DNA of 64,000 nucleotides from Porphyromonas vaginalis (GTDB lineage: Bacteria > Bacteroidota > Bacteroidia > Bacteroidales > Porphyromonadaceae): positions 2,108,001-2,172,000 of the forward strand of contig NZ_CATQJU010000001.1 of assembly GCF_958301595.1 (NCBI RefSeq), in the 5' to 3' direction. Numbering within the stretch: position 1 is the first letter of the stretch; each line of letters opens with the position of its first letter. The notes under the pieces were generated by a model that saw only the letters and a program-made list of their open reading frames with translations, did not search any database and was not told the DNA's origin. The position numbers and the translations under genes are program-made. Of this stretch, positions 1 through 9,720 are shown piece by piece.

Positions 1-784
1 GATCGTTGTCGTAGATGTCTACGGGAGCGAGGAGGGCGTCTATATTGCTCGATAGCAGTCCCTCGTCAACGATCTGCTCGACCCCACTGTGTCGTGTGCC
101 GAGGAGTAGCGGGTTCTCCGGGTGTCCACCTTGCTGTGCGTAGACGAGATGTCGCTCACGCAGGGAGAAGGGGAGGATGGGTGTCCTAGCGAGGGCAGAG
201 CTATCAACGAAGCTCTTCATGCGCCACTTGGGGATGCCCCAGTAGCCTTTGCCTCGTGTGATGTCGCCCTGAGCGAGGAGGGTCTTCTGGTAGAGTTGGT
301 AGGAGTAGTCGGGTAGGGTGGATAGGTGGTTGCGCTCCTTGTGCTGCATCACCTGTCGCATGATGGTTACGGCGGGATTGCCCTTGCGTCGGTAGCGCTC
401 TTTCTTGGGCTTGACGACAACCGTCTCTATGTCTGTCGCTTTTCGTGAGAGCGGGATGCGTCCTAATTCGTAGTCTTGGTATTTGTCCAAACGCAATGTT
501 CGCCCCTCATAGCCTATACAGCTGATCTGTAGCACGATGGTGTCTTGCGCGATCTCTTCGTATCGTAGCTTGATGGTGAATGCGCCCTTGTCATCGCTGG
601 CTGTGCCAGTGATGCTCTGGCGTGTCTGAGTAGAGATAGAGGCGTAGGGAACTGCCTCTCCAGTCTGCCGGTCGTATAGGATACCCGAGATGGTGGTGCT
701 ACTCACGATCTGTGCGGGGAGCAGGGTGGGGAGTAGGCACAGGAAGCTCCAGAGCAGGATGAGGTAGCTACGCTTGACTGGCAT
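1..784 (-). CDS. DUF5686-type outer-membrane protein, N-terminal part (runs off the window)
   Basis: I read this gene directly from the minus strand: an open frame from ATG at 784 to the window edge. Residues 1 to about 28 form a signal peptide (basic start, Leu-rich core, ending LLPAQ). Residues about 35-110 look like a carboxypeptidase-regulatory-like beta-sandwich (GILYDRQTGEAVPYAS). A linker with KKERYRRKGNPAV follows, the usual entry to the DUF5686 family of Bacteroidetes outer-membrane barrels. The C-terminal barrel is outside the window. It begins 7 bases after rpoN stops and is probably the last gene of the leftward operon. The function is unknown; such proteins are presumed to sit in the outer membrane. 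The family call is by pattern and not certain. Confidence 0.7.
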   Translation of the reverse strand, partial: MPVKRSYLILLWSFLCLLPTLLPAQIVSSTTISGILYDRQTGEAVPYASISTQTRQSITGTASDDKGAFTIKLRYEEIAQDTIVLQISCIGYEGRTLRLDKYQDYELGRIPLSRKATDIETVVVKPKKERYRRKGNPAVTIMRQVMQHKERNHLSTLPDYSYQLYQKTLLAQGDITRGKGYWGIPKWRMKSFVDSSALARTPILPFSLRERHLVYAQQGGHPENPLLLGTRHSGVEQIVDEGLLSSNIDALLAPVDIYDND

Positions 785-791
785 GAGCGAG

Positions 792-2270
792 TTACTTAGT
801 CAGCTTGCGACGCAGTCGAGCCGTGGGGAGTCCGAGCTGCTGTCGATACTTGGCGGTGGTGCGGCGCGCTATGTCGTAGCCTTGCTGTGAGAGCGCCTCC
901 GTGAGTTGGTCGTCTGTGAGTGGCTGGCGTGGATCTTCCCCGTCGATGATCTGCTTGAGGCAATCTTTGATCACTTTGGTGGAGACGTCACTACCATCCT
1001 TGGCCTGCATGCTTTCGCTAAAGAAGAACTTGACGGGGTAGATGCCCCACTGGCACTGCACGTACTTGCTATTGCTGACACGTGATATGGTGCTGATGTC
1101 TAGTCGGGCTAGCTCGGCAACGTCCTTGAGGATCATGGGGCGCAGGTCTACGATGTCACCTGAGAGGAAGAAGTCTCGCTGTAGCGTCATGATGATGGTC
1201 ATGGTCGTGCGGAGGGTGTCGTAGCGCTGCTGCAGAGCGGAGATGAACCACTCAGCGTCCTTGACTCGGTCGCGGGTGTACTGTATGGTCTCCTTGAGCT
1301 TAGCGCGCTCGCTCTCTGACGCATCTCGGTAGTCGGCAATCATCTGCTTGTAGCTTGGCGATACGGTCAGGGCGGGTATCTCGCGCTGGTCGGTGAGGGT
1401 CAGGGTGAGCTCGCCCTCATGCTCGGTGATGATGAAGTCTGGCGTCACCTTCGAGAGAAGGGTCTCTGCTGAGGAGTCAAAGCCGTTGCCCGGCTTAGGC
1501 GATAGCTGGTGAATGAGTGTCGAGACCTCTTCGAGTTGCTTCTGATCAAAGCCTCGCTTGGTGAGTCGCTCGAATCGCTTGTAAGCAAAGTCATCGAAGT
1601 AGCGAGAGACGATCTTCTCCGCATTGACGACGGTCTCGCTCTGCTCCATGCGGTGCAGTTGCAAGAGTAAGCACTCTTGTAGCGTCCTGGCACCAACGCC
1701 TGGAGGGTCTAAGCTCTGAATGATCTGGAGCAGCTCGGTGAGCTCCTGCTCGGAGGCATCGACGCCCTCTTTGAGGAGCAGATCCTGAGCGATGAGTGGT
1801 AGCGAGCGGTCTAGGTAACCGTCCTCACGGAGGTTACCTACTATATAAGGTACGAGTAACTGCTGCCGCTCGGTGAGCTCTAGGGTGGAGAGCTGGTTGT
1901 CGAGGTAGTCCGTGAGGGAGAGTCCGTGAGCGGCAAAGGGTATCTCCTCGCGCTGCTGCTCTCTCTCGGCGATCATCCTCAGCCGATAAGCTGGGATCTC
2001 GTCGTCATTGCCAAACTCGTTGCGCGCTTCGAGCCGATCTTGGTCGGACTGGCTTAGGGTGGAGTCGACTTGCTCGTTGGTTGCGTTGCTTTCATTGGAA
2101 TCGTCACGAGCCGTATAGCCCTCTTCGAGAGCCGGGTTGCGCTCGATCTCAGCACTGATGCGTTGCTCCAGCTCGGTGACAGGTAGCTCCAGCAGTTGTA
2201 TCTGCTGTATCTGCCGGGCGGTGAGGGTCTGGCGCTGCTCTAGTTGCTGTTGCTGGCGATTCTTTAGCAT
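792..2270 (-). CDS. rpoN: RNA polymerase sigma-54 factor
   Basis: Alternative sigma factor that directs RNA polymerase to -24/-12 promoters and needs AAA+ enhancer-binding activators. The 492-residue length fits the family. Residues 1-50 are the Gln/Leu-rich region I (RQTLTARQIQQIQLLELP) that contacts activators; an acidic linker follows; the core-binding and DNA-binding domains fill the rest. The diagnostic RpoN box ARRTTAKYRQQ lies at about residues 468-478. The start overlaps the end of murF by 7 bases, so the two are translationally close. No sigma-54 activator gene is visible in this window. Confidence 0.96.
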   Translation of the reverse strand: MLKNRQQQQLEQRQTLTARQIQQIQLLELPVTELEQRISAEIERNPALEEGYTARDDSNESNATNEQVDSTLSQSDQDRLEARNEFGNDDEIPAYRLRMIAEREQQREEIPFAAHGLSLTDYLDNQLSTLELTERQQLLVPYIVGNLREDGYLDRSLPLIAQDLLLKEGVDASEQELTELLQIIQSLDPPGVGARTLQECLLLQLHRMEQSETVVNAEKIVSRYFDDFAYKRFERLTKRGFDQKQLEEVSTLIHQLSPKPGNGFDSSAETLLSKVTPDFIITEHEGELTLTLTDQREIPALTVSPSYKQMIADYRDASESERAKLKETIQYTRDRVKDAEWFISALQQRYDTLRTTMTIIMTLQRDFFLSGDIVDLRPMILKDVAELARLDISTISRVSNSKYVQCQWGIYPVKFFFSESMQAKDGSDVSTKVIKDCLKQIIDGEDPRQPLTDDQLTEALSQQGYDIARRTTAKYRQQLGLPTARLRRKLTK

Positions 2271-3634
2271 AGCTCCGCAATGGACGAGAGATGGTGCGAG
2301 TTAGAGCCTTTGATCAGGATAAAGCTGTGCTGCGGTTGGTGTCGGGTGAAGTATTGCTTGAGAGCAGTCGCTGAGGGGAAGAAGATAAAGTGCTCGCTCC
2401 CGTAGCGAGCCTGCAGGGCGAAGAAGTTGGGCCCGCAGAAGTAGGTGACCATCTTAGGATAGCGCAGGAGGTAGCTCTGTATCTGTCTGATGACGGTGAT
2501 ATGCTCGCTCTCGGCCGCATCGCCTAGCTCGTTCATATCGCCGAGGATAAGCATGCGGTTGAGTCCCTGCGAGTCCATCGTGAAGTAGCTACTGAGTGCC
2601 ACCTCCATGCTAGAGGGGTTGGCGTTGTAGCAGTCGAGGATGACTCGGTTGCCCTGCGCCGTCGGGGGAAGGACTTGCGACCGCTCATTGTGTGGCTGGT
2701 AGTTGGTCACAGCCTCATTGATCGTCTTCGGGTCTAAGCCGAAGTGTAGCCCTACGGTGATGGCTGCTAATATGTTGTTGAGGTTGTAGTCGCCGACTAG
2801 CTTTGTCGCTAGCTGGTAGCTCTCGCCAGTCTCCTGGTCACGCCACTCTATCTTGAGCAGTCCAGACTCATCAGTGGGGAGTACGGAGCCCGTGATGCGT
2901 GGTGACGTGGTGCCATTGTAGTAGACCGTGGGCAGCCCATTGAGGTTGCTGATGAGCGTCTTGTCCTCGCCATTGCAGAAGGCTTGTCCGTCATGCTCTC
3001 GCAGATAAGCGTACAGTTCGCTCTTAGCCTTGACCACCCCCTCGGGCGTGCCAAAGCCTGAGAGATGAGCCCGCCCTACATTCGTAATGATACCGTACTG
3101 CGGCTGTGCCAGCTTGCAGAGAGAAGCTATGTCTCCGATGTGCGAAGCGCCGAGCTCGACGATGACAAACTGATGCTCGGGGCGAACTTGTAACAGGGTA
3201 AGCGGGACACCTATCTCGTTATTGTAGTTGCCCTGCGTGGCATGCACCCGATACTTGGCGGACAAGACCGCAGCGACCAGCTCCTTGGTGGTCGTCTTGC
3301 CATTGGTCCCTGTGATCGCTATGAAGGTCGCCTCGGACTTCGCCCTATGTAGGAGCGCCAGCTCGTGGAGCGCCTCAAAGCCTCCGTCCTTGTAGTAGAT
3401 GAGTCTCTCCCGAAGGTCGGCTTCCTCGACCTCATCTATATAGCTAAGGTCGTCAACGAGTGCATACTTGCAGCCCTGCTTGAGCGCATCCACCGCAAAG
3501 CGATTGCCATCGAAGTGCGCGCCTCGCAGCGATACGAAGAGTGAGTCGGGACGCAGATGTCTCGTATCGGTACAGATGCCGTCACTCTGGAGGAGTAAGT
3601 CGTAGATATGATTGATGTCAGCTGATTGTCGCAT
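2264..3634 (-). CDS. murF: UDP-N-acetylmuramoyl-tripeptide--D-alanyl-D-alanine ligase
   Basis: Cytoplasmic Mur ligase that adds D-Ala-D-Ala to the UDP-MurNAc-tripeptide, the last soluble step of peptidoglycan precursor synthesis. The ATP-binding motif GTNGKTTTK is at residues 109-117, after an N-terminal substrate domain (CTDTRHLRPDSLFVSLRG). The central domain shows ELGASHIGDI and NVGRAHL, and the C-terminal domain shows NANPSSME and LGDMNELG. The length of 456 residues is normal. It lies 24 bases after coaD and overlaps rpoN by 7 bases, an operon arrangement. Another Mur ligase is the only alternative, and the D-Ala-D-Ala type pattern favours MurF. Confidence 0.95.
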   Translation of the reverse strand: MRQSADINHIYDLLLQSDGICTDTRHLRPDSLFVSLRGAHFDGNRFAVDALKQGCKYALVDDLSYIDEVEEADLRERLIYYKDGGFEALHELALLHRAKSEATFIAITGTNGKTTTKELVAAVLSAKYRVHATQGNYNNEIGVPLTLLQVRPEHQFVIVELGASHIGDIASLCKLAQPQYGIITNVGRAHLSGFGTPEGVVKAKSELYAYLREHDGQAFCNGEDKTLISNLNGLPTVYYNGTTSPRITGSVLPTDESGLLKIEWRDQETGESYQLATKLVGDYNLNNILAAITVGLHFGLDPKTINEAVTNYQPHNERSQVLPPTAQGNRVILDCYNANPSSMEVALSSYFTMDSQGLNRMLILGDMNELGDAAESEHITVIRQIQSYLLRYPKMVTYFCGPNFFALQARYGSEHFIFFPSATALKQYFTRHQPQHSFILIKGSNSHHLSSIAELC

Positions 3635-3658
3635 AGTAAGAGGATAGGAGATAGCTAA

Positions 3659-4123
3659 TTAGTCAAAAGTCAAAGGCATGCCACTGGGTACGTAGTCGGA
3701 TACATCTAGATTCCAGCTCAGCAGCTCCCGTACCATAGAGCTAGAGATGTGGAGCAGTCCTTGCGCCCCAAAGAGTAGCACCGTCATAGGTCCATGCAGA
3801 TGGTCATTGATCTGGGAGATACTCTGCTCGTACTCGAAGTCGCTCGTGGAGCGTACGCCACGTATGAGAAACTGTGCGCCACACTGCTTCGCCGCCTCGA
3901 TGGTCATGCCGCTATAACTCACGACTCGGACACGAGGCTCCTGCGCATAGACGGTCTCTATCTGTAGAGCGCGCTGCTCGGAGGTGAAGCATGGCTTTTT
4001 CGTTGGGTGCGTGCCGATACCTATGACCACCTCGTCGAAAATCTTGAGAGCTCGTGCCACAATGTCCGCATGCCCTAGTGTAAAGGGGTCAAAGGAACCC
4101 GCAAAGAATCCGATACGCTTCAT
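3659..4123 (-). CDS. coaD: Phosphopantetheine adenylyltransferase
   Basis: Transfers AMP from ATP to 4'-phosphopantetheine to make dephospho-CoA, the fourth step of coenzyme A synthesis. The 154-residue protein has the nucleotidyltransferase HxGH-type motif in FAGSFDPFTLGHADI (residues 7-21), the substrate loop LIRGVRSTSDFEYE, and the C-terminal ISSSMVREL motif (family form ISSTxVR). It is the usual length. The gene sits between parE and murF with gaps of under 30 bases, and parE-coaD pairs are familiar in Bacteroidales. Confidence 0.96.
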   Translation of the reverse strand: MKRIGFFAGSFDPFTLGHADIVARALKIFDEVVIGIGTHPTKKPCFTSEQRALQIETVYAQEPRVRVVSYSGMTIEAAKQCGAQFLIRGVRSTSDFEYEQSISQINDHLHGPMTVLLFGAQGLLHISSSMVRELLSWNLDVSDYVPSGMPLTFD

Positions 4124-4151
4124 ATCTGTCTGCTAAGCTAGCTGGGGAGAC

Positions 4152-6173
4152 TCAGACGATCTCCTCGTCGATGACTAGGTTGTCTATGATAAAGTCTTGA
4201 CGGTCGGGCGTGTTCTTGCCCATGTAGAAGTGTAGCATCCGCTTGAGATTGTCCTCCTTGCGGAGCGACACCTGACGGAGCTTGATGTTTTCCTCTGTGA
4301 TCAGCTCCTTAAACTCGTTGGCACTGATCTCGCCCAGACCCTTGAAGCGGGTGATCTGAGCCGAAGCTCCCATTCGCTCGACAGCTGCATTGAGCTCCTG
4401 ATCACTATAACAGTAGGCAGAGGTCTCTTTTTCAGACTCAGGCTCGATGGTTATCTTCTTGCCGCTCTTCTTCTTACCCGCTGAGGCAACACGTGCCGTG
4501 ATGCTCTTCTTACGCTTGGCTGGGAGCGAGACACGATAGAGCGGTGTCTCCAATATGTAGACGTGCCCACGCCGCACCAGCTCGGGAAAGAACTGCAAGA
4601 AGAAGGTCAGCGTCAGGAGTCGTATGTGCATACCATCATCATCGGCATCGGTAGCGATGATCACACGGTTGTAGCGCAAGCCGTCGAGGCCGTCCTCGAT
4701 GTTGAGCGCAGCCTGGAGGAGGTTAAACTCTTCGTTCTCATAGACCACCTTCTTGCTCAGCCCGTAGCTGTTGAGCGGTTTGCCTCGCAAGCTAAAGACC
4801 GCCTGGTAGCGTGCATCTCGGCTCTGCGTGATCGATCCACTAGCCGAGTTACCCTCGGTGATGAAGATACTGGTCAGCTCGGGGTTCTTAGCCTTCGGAT
4901 CGTTGTAGTGCTCGGTGCAGTCACGCAGCTTTTTATTGTGCAGGCTCGCCTTCTTAGCACGCTCACGCGCCAGCTTGGTCACCCCGCTCATCGCTTTGCG
5001 CTCACGCTCGTTGGCTTGGATCGTTTGGAGCATCACCTCGGAGATCTCGGGGTGCATGTGGAGGTAGTTGTCGAGCTTCTCCTTGAGGAAGTCGCCGACA
5101 AACTTCTGTACCGTCACACCCCGCAGTGGTTCATGCTCAAACATTGGGTCTTGTGGCACCATCTCTTTGGAGCCGAGCTTGATCTTCGTCTGGCTTTCGA
5201 ACTCAGGCTCGATGATGCGGATGCTGATCGCTGCCGCCATGCCAGAGCGAATGTCCCCATACTCAAAGCCCTTGCCCGAAAACTCCTTGATCACACGAGC
5301 CACCTGCTCGCGAAAGGCGGTCAAGTGGGTACCGCCCTGTGTGGTGTACTGACCATTGACAAAGCTGTAAAACTCCTCTCCGTACTGATCAATGTGTGTG
5401 ATAGCAACCTCTATGTCAGGTCCTGTGAGACGTATGATCGGGTAGAGCGGATCGCCCGTGATCGTGTCTGAGAGGAAGTCTTGTAGTCCGTGGCGGCTTA
5501 CATATTTCTTATCGTTGAGGTAGAGCGTCAGCCCCGTGTTGAGGTAGCAGTAGTTGCGCACGAGCGCCTCCACGTGGCGCAGGTCGTAGTGCGAGTTGCG
5601 AAAGACCTCAGCATCTGGTGTGAAGGTGACCAATGTGCCATGTGCCTCTTTGTCCTCCCACGGCTCTGCTGGCGTATGAGCGATCATCTCGGCCCGCTCG
5701 TAGGTGACTGAGGAGGTTTCTCCCTCACGCCAGCTCTGGACAGTAAAGGTCGAGGAGAGCGCATTGACCGCTTTGAGACCGACACCGTTCAGACCGACCG
5801 ACTTCTTGAAGGCTTGCGAGTCGATCTTAGCACCCGTATTCATCTTAGAGGTCGCATCGACGAGCTTGCCGAGCGGTATGCCACGACCATAGTCTCGTAT
5901 CGTGACCTCGTTTGTCTCGCTATCTATCGTGATGCGTATCTCACTACCCACGCCCATGACAAACTCATCGATTGAGTTGTCTATCACCTCCTTGATAAGG
6001 ATGTAGATGCCGTCGTCCGCCTGCGTACCATCTCCGAGCTTACCGATATACATACCAGGACGCTTGCGGATATGTTCGCTCCAGGAGAGCGTCCGAAAGT
6101 CATCCTCGGTGTACCCCGCTACGGCGCTTGGGGATAGCTGGTCTAGGTTATTTAGTGGTTCTTGTGTCGGCAT
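4152..6173 (-). CDS. parE: DNA topoisomerase IV subunit B (GyrB/ParE type II topoisomerase)
   Basis: ATPase subunit of a type IIA topoisomerase, probably topoisomerase IV, which decatenates daughter chromosomes. The N-terminal GHKL ATPase shows [17 protein letters not shown] and [14 protein letters not shown]; the transducer domain carries QGGTHLTAF; the Toprim domain carries EGNSASGSI and [11 protein letters not shown], where the acidic residues bind magnesium. The length of 673 residues is slightly above usual ParE because of a Lys-rich insert at about 560-590 ([21 protein letters not shown]). I choose ParE over GyrB from the short C-terminus and from its position next to coaD. No parC lies beside it in this window. 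Confidence 0.88.
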   Translation of the reverse strand: MPTQEPLNNLDQLSPSAVAGYTEDDFRTLSWSEHIRKRPGMYIGKLGDGTQADDGIYILIKEVIDNSIDEFVMGVGSEIRITIDSETNEVTIRDYGRGIPLGKLVDATSKMNTGAKIDSQAFKKSVGLNGVGLKAVNALSSTFTVQSWREGETSSVTYERAEMIAHTPAEPWEDKEAHGTLVTFTPDAEVFRNSHYDLRHVEALVRNYCYLNTGLTLYLNDKKYVSRHGLQDFLSDTITGDPLYPIIRLTGPDIEVAITHIDQYGEEFYSFVNGQYTTQGGTHLTAFREQVARVIKEFSGKGFEYGDIRSGMAAAISIRIIEPEFESQTKIKLGSKEMVPQDPMFEHEPLRGVTVQKFVGDFLKEKLDNYLHMHPEISEVMLQTIQANERERKAMSGVTKLARERAKKASLHNKKLRDCTEHYNDPKAKNPELTSIFITEGNSASGSITQSRDARYQAVFSLRGKPLNSYGLSKKVVYENEEFNLLQAALNIEDGLDGLRYNRVIIATDADDDGMHIRLLTLTFFLQFFPELVRRGHVYILETPLYRVSLPAKRKKSITARVASAGKKKSGKKITIEPESEKETSAYCYSDQELNAAVERMGASAQITRFKGLGEISANEFKELITEENIKLRQVSLRKEDNLKRMLHFYMGKNTPDRQDFIIDNLVIDEEIV

Positions 6174-6200
6174 GGAGGTGAGGGTAAATAAAAGAAGAGA

Positions 6201-7328
6201 TTAGAGCTCCTTGATGAAGACACGGCGTGTCTTGTGATGCTTACGCTCGAAGTAGCTCCACTGCATCTGTACCGCCACATTTGTCTCTAGCTCAGGATTG
6301 CTCTCAGCGACCTCGACACCTAGCTTGTTATAGATCGGTATCAGGTCGGCGAAGATGAGTGCATTGATCCCCTTGTTTTGATACTCAGGCAGGACACCGA
6401 TGAGGTATAGATCTACCACCTTGGGCGGAGTCTTGAGTGCATTCAGTATTGGTATGAAGCCAAAGGGGTAGAGACGACCCTTGGCAGCGCGCATCGCCTT
6501 ACTCAGGTTGGGCATGGTGATAGCGAAAGCAATCATCTGCTCGTCACGCTCCCTGACAATAGCGGTAAAGAAGTCTAGACGCAGTAGTGGCAGGTAGGCT
6601 TTGGCATAGTACTCCATCTGTGCGGGCGATAACTCGCTAAAGCCGTAGAGCGGTGCGTACGCCTTATTGAGCGTGGTAAAGATTTCTTCAGCGTGAGACA
6701 TGATCTCCTTGCGGCTCTTGTACTTAACCACTTTGAGACCATACTTCTCCTTCACTAGATTAGCGATACGCTGATGCTTCTCTGGGATCTCCTTGGGGAT
6801 CTTGATCAGATACTCCTTCCAGTCGGTACTCTTGACATATCCTAGTCGCTCTAGCTGCTTGGGGTAGTACGCGTAGTTGTATAGCCCTACAGTCGTACCC
6901 ATCTGGTCAAAACCCTCCACGAGCATCGCCTCCTGATCCATATCGGTAAAGGACATCGGCCCGTGTATGTAGTCCATGCCCTTGTTGCGCCCCCACTGCT
7001 CGACAGTCTCAAAGAGCTTGTCGACCACCTCATCATCATTGATGAAGTCAACGAAACCAAAGCGAGCGTAGTTTTGATTCCACGTCTCGTTTGCCTTATG
7101 GTTGATGATACCCGCGATGCGCCCTACGATCTTGCCATCCTTGTAGGCTAGGAAGTAGGCCGCCTCACATACATCGAAGGAGGGATTCTTGTCCTTATCG
7201 AGTAGGTCTATCTCATCCTTGATGATGCCAGGGACGTGGTAAGGGTTGTTTTTGTATAGCTCGAGATTGAACTCAACAAACTTCTTCAGCTCCTTGCGTC
7301 CATCTATTTGTCTGATTTCTACTGCCAT
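6201..7328 (-). CDS. GNAT-like N-acetyltransferase family protein of unknown substrate
   Basis: A 375-residue cytoplasmic protein with no signal peptide. It resembles a conserved Bacteroidetes family with GNAT-like folds at both ends: residues 55-75 (AYFLAYKDGKIVGRIAGI) look like the core strands of an acyl-CoA binding fold, and the C-terminal half ends in a second acetyltransferase-like segment (DLYLIGVLPEYQNKGINALIF) that resembles the acetyl-CoA pyrophosphate loop. The substrate is unknown. It is the first gene of the leftward operon, 27 bases before parE. The start ATG at 7328 is the only good choice. Confidence 0.75.
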   Translation of the reverse strand: MAVEIRQIDGRKELKKFVEFNLELYKNNPYHVPGIIKDEIDLLDKDKNPSFDVCEAAYFLAYKDGKIVGRIAGIINHKANETWNQNYARFGFVDFINDDEVVDKLFETVEQWGRNKGMDYIHGPMSFTDMDQEAMLVEGFDQMGTTVGLYNYAYYPKQLERLGYVKSTDWKEYLIKIPKEIPEKHQRIANLVKEKYGLKVVKYKSRKEIMSHAEEIFTTLNKAYAPLYGFSELSPAQMEYYAKAYLPLLRLDFFTAIVRERDEQMIAFAITMPNLSKAMRAAKGRLYPFGFIPILNALKTPPKVVDLYLIGVLPEYQNKGINALIFADLIPIYNKLGVEVAESNPELETNVAVQMQWSYFERKHHKTRRVFIKEL

Positions 7329-7932
7329 GATTTAAGCTTATGGGTTTGCGTTACAACCCTCCACAAAATAAGGTAGGGATGCTGTGGGGCAAATGTAGCG
7401 TCTGTACTACAAGTGCAAGCAATAGCGGAGTGTCCGAAGCCGTAGCAAGTGAAGCTCCTCTCCTCTTACTGCTCTGGCGACAAAGTTAGCAAAATAAGCG
7501 ATACAAATGACTCTCTGGCTGAGCTCATCACCCTTCTAGCGAAGCTAAATAGCCGATCTGCTACTCCTTGCATCGTTACAACTCATCGACCGCTATGGAG
7601 ACGAATGCAGTTTCCTACCTATGGCACTCCAGTTTCCTACCCATGGCACTCCAGTTTCCTACCCATGGCACTGCAGTTTCCTACCCATGGTACTACAGTT
7701 TCCTACCCATGGCACTCTAGTTTCACCTAGGTGGCACTGATAGTTACGTTGATTTGTCGATAAGATTGTCCCTACAATGACAAAGTCTCCGAGGAGAGGC
7801 GAAACATCAACATGGAGACGAGCTTCTTGCTAGAGGGCCTCGGATACCGCCTCCGTTACTGGGATATTGGTATTGCATATCTACTGAAAGATTCCGACCT
7901 TTGCCCCCGAGTAATAACACATACAACTAGAG
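7329..7932. other. Intergenic region with a 22-bp repeat array
   Basis: A divergent gap between the leftward parE operon and the rightward barrel gene, so both promoters should be here; I find no clear TTTG/TAnnTTTG pair. The centre (7608-7740) is a tandem array described separately. An open frame at 7449-7730 only reads through the array and gives a repetitive peptide, so it is not called. I see no RNA gene in it. Confidence 0.6.
7608..7740. repeat. Tandem array of 22-bp units with a CCATGG palindrome core
   Basis: Six consecutive units start at 7608, 7630, 7652, 7674, 7696 and 7718. The unit is CAGTTTCCTACCCATGGCAC plus two variable bases. The first five differ by only one to three bases; the sixth is divergent (TAGTTTCACCTAGGTGGCAC). 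Each central unit carries the palindrome CCATGG. The closing sequence CCTAGGTGGCACTGATAGTTA recurs almost exactly at 43731-43752 beside another repeat cluster. The 22-bp period is about two turns of the helix. Confidence 0.95.
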
Positions 7933-8514
7933 ATGAAGAAACTATTCACACTTTTCGCTGGGCTACTAGCCCTCCTCTGGAGCTGCGGCTCTCTGCAGGC
8001 GCAGACTACAACCGAAGAACACGAAGACCACGCATCATGGTTCGTGGGCGGTGTCGCTAGCTTTTGGGTTAATAGCGATGCCAAGACGACGTCGCTAGAG
8101 TTTCACCCTGAGCTAGGTTACTTCTTCAACGACACCTGGGCCGTGGGACTGATGGCTGGCTATGGACTGAAGGCGTATGAGACGGCTAGCAAGAAGGCAC
8201 TACAGCACGAGTTCTCGCTCTCACCTTTCGTCCGCTACTACTACCTACACAGAGGCCCTTTCAACCTCTATCTAGACGGCAATGTCGGCTACAGCTATGA
8301 GAGACAGGGCGAACATAGTCACCAAGGCTTTGAGGTGGGCTTGCGTCCAGGCGCTTGTCTAGACCTTGCCGAGGGACTGTGTCTCTGCATGCGCTTTGGC
8401 TTCTTGGGCTATCGCAAGAGCTTCCACGGAGAGGAGACTAATCTGCCTTCGAATGGATTCGGGCTATCCTTCACGCCAGAGCATCTGATGGTCGGATTGG
8501 AGCTAGAGTTTTAG
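7933..8514 (+). CDS. Small outer-membrane beta-barrel protein
   Basis: A 193-residue secreted protein. Residues 1-24 are a signal peptide ([20 protein letters not shown], cleavage near LQAQ). The rest alternates polar and aromatic residues in short strands separated by turns ([42 protein letters not shown] in shorter pieces) and ends GLELEF with a terminal Phe, typical of eight- to ten-strand barrels assembled by BAM. It resembles the porin-like 'outer membrane beta-barrel' domain of Bacteroidetes. The role is unknown. Its stop codon overlaps that of the convergent engB by 4 bases. Confidence 0.8.
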   Translation: MKKLFTLFAGLLALLWSCGSLQAQTTTEEHEDHASWFVGGVASFWVNSDAKTTSLEFHPELGYFFNDTWAVGLMAGYGLKAYETASKKALQHEFSLSPFVRYYYLHRGPFNLYLDGNVGYSYERQGEHSHQGFEVGLRPGACLDLAEGLCLCMRFGFLGYRKSFHGEETNLPSNGFGLSFTPEHLMVGLELEF

Positions 8515-9122
8515 CTCCCCTGCTCAGCTATCATACGGTTGAGCTGATCAATATAATCTAGGAGTTCGTCACGCCCCATGCCAGTCGACGCACTGGTCAC
8601 GAAGAGAGGCGGCAGCTCCTCCCAATCTTCTAGTAGACGAGATCGGTAAGCCTCTACAGCATCCCGCTGTACCTGCTTGCCGATCTTGTCTGCTTTGGTG
8701 AAGACGATACTGAAGGGGATGCCTTTTTCGCCCATCTCGTTGATAAACTCTAGGTCGATGCGCTGCGGCTCATGGCGTATGTCCACGAGGACGAAGAGAT
8801 TGACCAAGGCCTCGCGCTTAGAGACATACTGGGTGATCAGCTTGCGAAACTGCTCCCGCTGCTCGAGGCTCCTGCGTGCATAGCCGTAGCCAGGCAGGTC
8901 CACGAGATGCCACGACTCATTGATGAGGAAGTGGTTGATGAGCTGCGTCTTACCAGGCTTTTGAGAGGTCATCGCTAGCCCTTTGTGCCCTGTGAGCATA
9001 TTGATGAGCGAGGACTTGCCCACGTTGGAGCGCCCGATGAAGGCGTACTCGGGTAGTGTGCTTTGGGGACAGGACTTTACTGAAGGACTGCTCTGTACGA
9101 AGGTGGCGGAGTGTATTAACAT
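8511..9122 (-). CDS. engB: Ribosome biogenesis GTP-binding protein YihA/YsxC (EngB)
   Basis: TRAFAC-class GTPase needed for assembly of the large ribosomal subunit. The 203-residue protein has G1 [10 protein letters not shown] (residues 30-39), the G3 motif in DLPGYGYA, and G4 TKADK, followed by the G5-like SAST segment. The length is normal for the family. It converges on the barrel gene at 7933-8514. The HD-domain gene upstream reads in the same direction with a 37-base gap, so co-transcription with it is possible. Confidence 0.95.
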   Translation of the reverse strand: MLIHSATFVQSSPSVKSCPQSTLPEYAFIGRSNVGKSSLINMLTGHKGLAMTSQKPGKTQLINHFLINESWHLVDLPGYGYARRSLEQREQFRKLITQYVSKREALVNLFVLVDIRHEPQRIDLEFINEMGEKGIPFSIVFTKADKIGKQVQRDAVEAYRSRLLEDWEELPPLFVTSASTGMGRDELLDYIDQLNRMIAEQGS

Positions 9123-9159
9123 TGTGGTTTGGGTCTTGGTGGATGAATGGATAGGTGCT

Positions 9160-9720
9160 TTAGACTAATGTACTGGGCACCTGAAACTGCTCGTGCATCT
9201 CATCGAAGCGGGCTAAGGATTCGGCGCCAAACTTGGCGAGCGAGGCGCGAACCTTCTCTAGGGGCTTCTGATGCTCTAGCTGGGTCTTGGAGTAAAACTT
9301 GTCGGCATAGCAGATGACCCGCTCCTCGATGCTCTGGGGCATATAGAGGCGGTCGGTCGGGAGATCTAGCCCCCGAGCGAGGATGGTCTCGCTATCTAGT
9401 CCTGTGCCGGTGTGGCGCTCGGCAACCTGCGCATGACGCTCCAGACCTAGCTCACGTAGTAGCTGGCCACCAAGGTAGCCGTGCCGTAGGTAAGGCTCGG
9501 TGCCGTAGCAACCGATCGTGGGGGCGTCGGTGAGATAGATGCCGATGTCGTGGAGCATGGCTCCCTCGTAGACAAATCGCTCGTCGCACGATAGCTCGGG
9601 GTGCTGACGTACAACCTCAAGTGCCAGCTCGGCAACCTGCTGGCTGTGGGTCAGCAGGATGCGGTAGCCGAGCGTGTCGGTAGGGTAGTAACGCTCGATG
9701 ATCTGTATGGGGTCAATCAT
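9160..9720 (-). CDS. HD-domain phosphohydrolase family protein
   Basis: A 186-residue cytoplasmic protein with the HD metal-binding motif: His in LTHSQQV near residue 25, the HDIG pair in MLHDIGIYL near residue 55, then [10 protein letters not shown] and a later Asp in YADKFYS, the usual order for HD hydrolases of the YqeK/Cas3''-like kind. The substrate is unknown; nucleotides are typical. Its start overlaps the end of the alpha-2-macroglobulin-like gene by 8 bases, so the two are translationally coupled. Confidence 0.85.
   Translation of the reverse strand: MIDPIQIIERYYPTDTLGYRILLTHSQQVAELALEVVRQHPELSCDERFVYEGAMLHDIGIYLTDAPTIGCYGTEPYLRHGYLGGQLLRELGLERHAQVAERHTGTGLDSETILARGLDLPTDRLYMPQSIEERVICYADKFYSKTQLEHQKPLEKVRASLAKFGAESLARFDEMHEQFQVPSTLV

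Noticed and set aside
4563-5471. 302-residue rightward frame opposite parE
   Set aside because: It lies fully inside a well-supported topoisomerase gene and shows no domain; a shadow frame from biased codon use.
7449-7730. A rightward open frame encoding a repetitive peptide over the 22-bp array
   Set aside because: 22 is not a multiple of three, so the peptide repeat shifts phase, and the frame exists only because the repeat lacks stops. No signal or domain.
7608-7740. CRISPR array
   Set aside because: The units are directly adjacent with no unique spacers, and no cas gene is near. The same holds for the other arrays.
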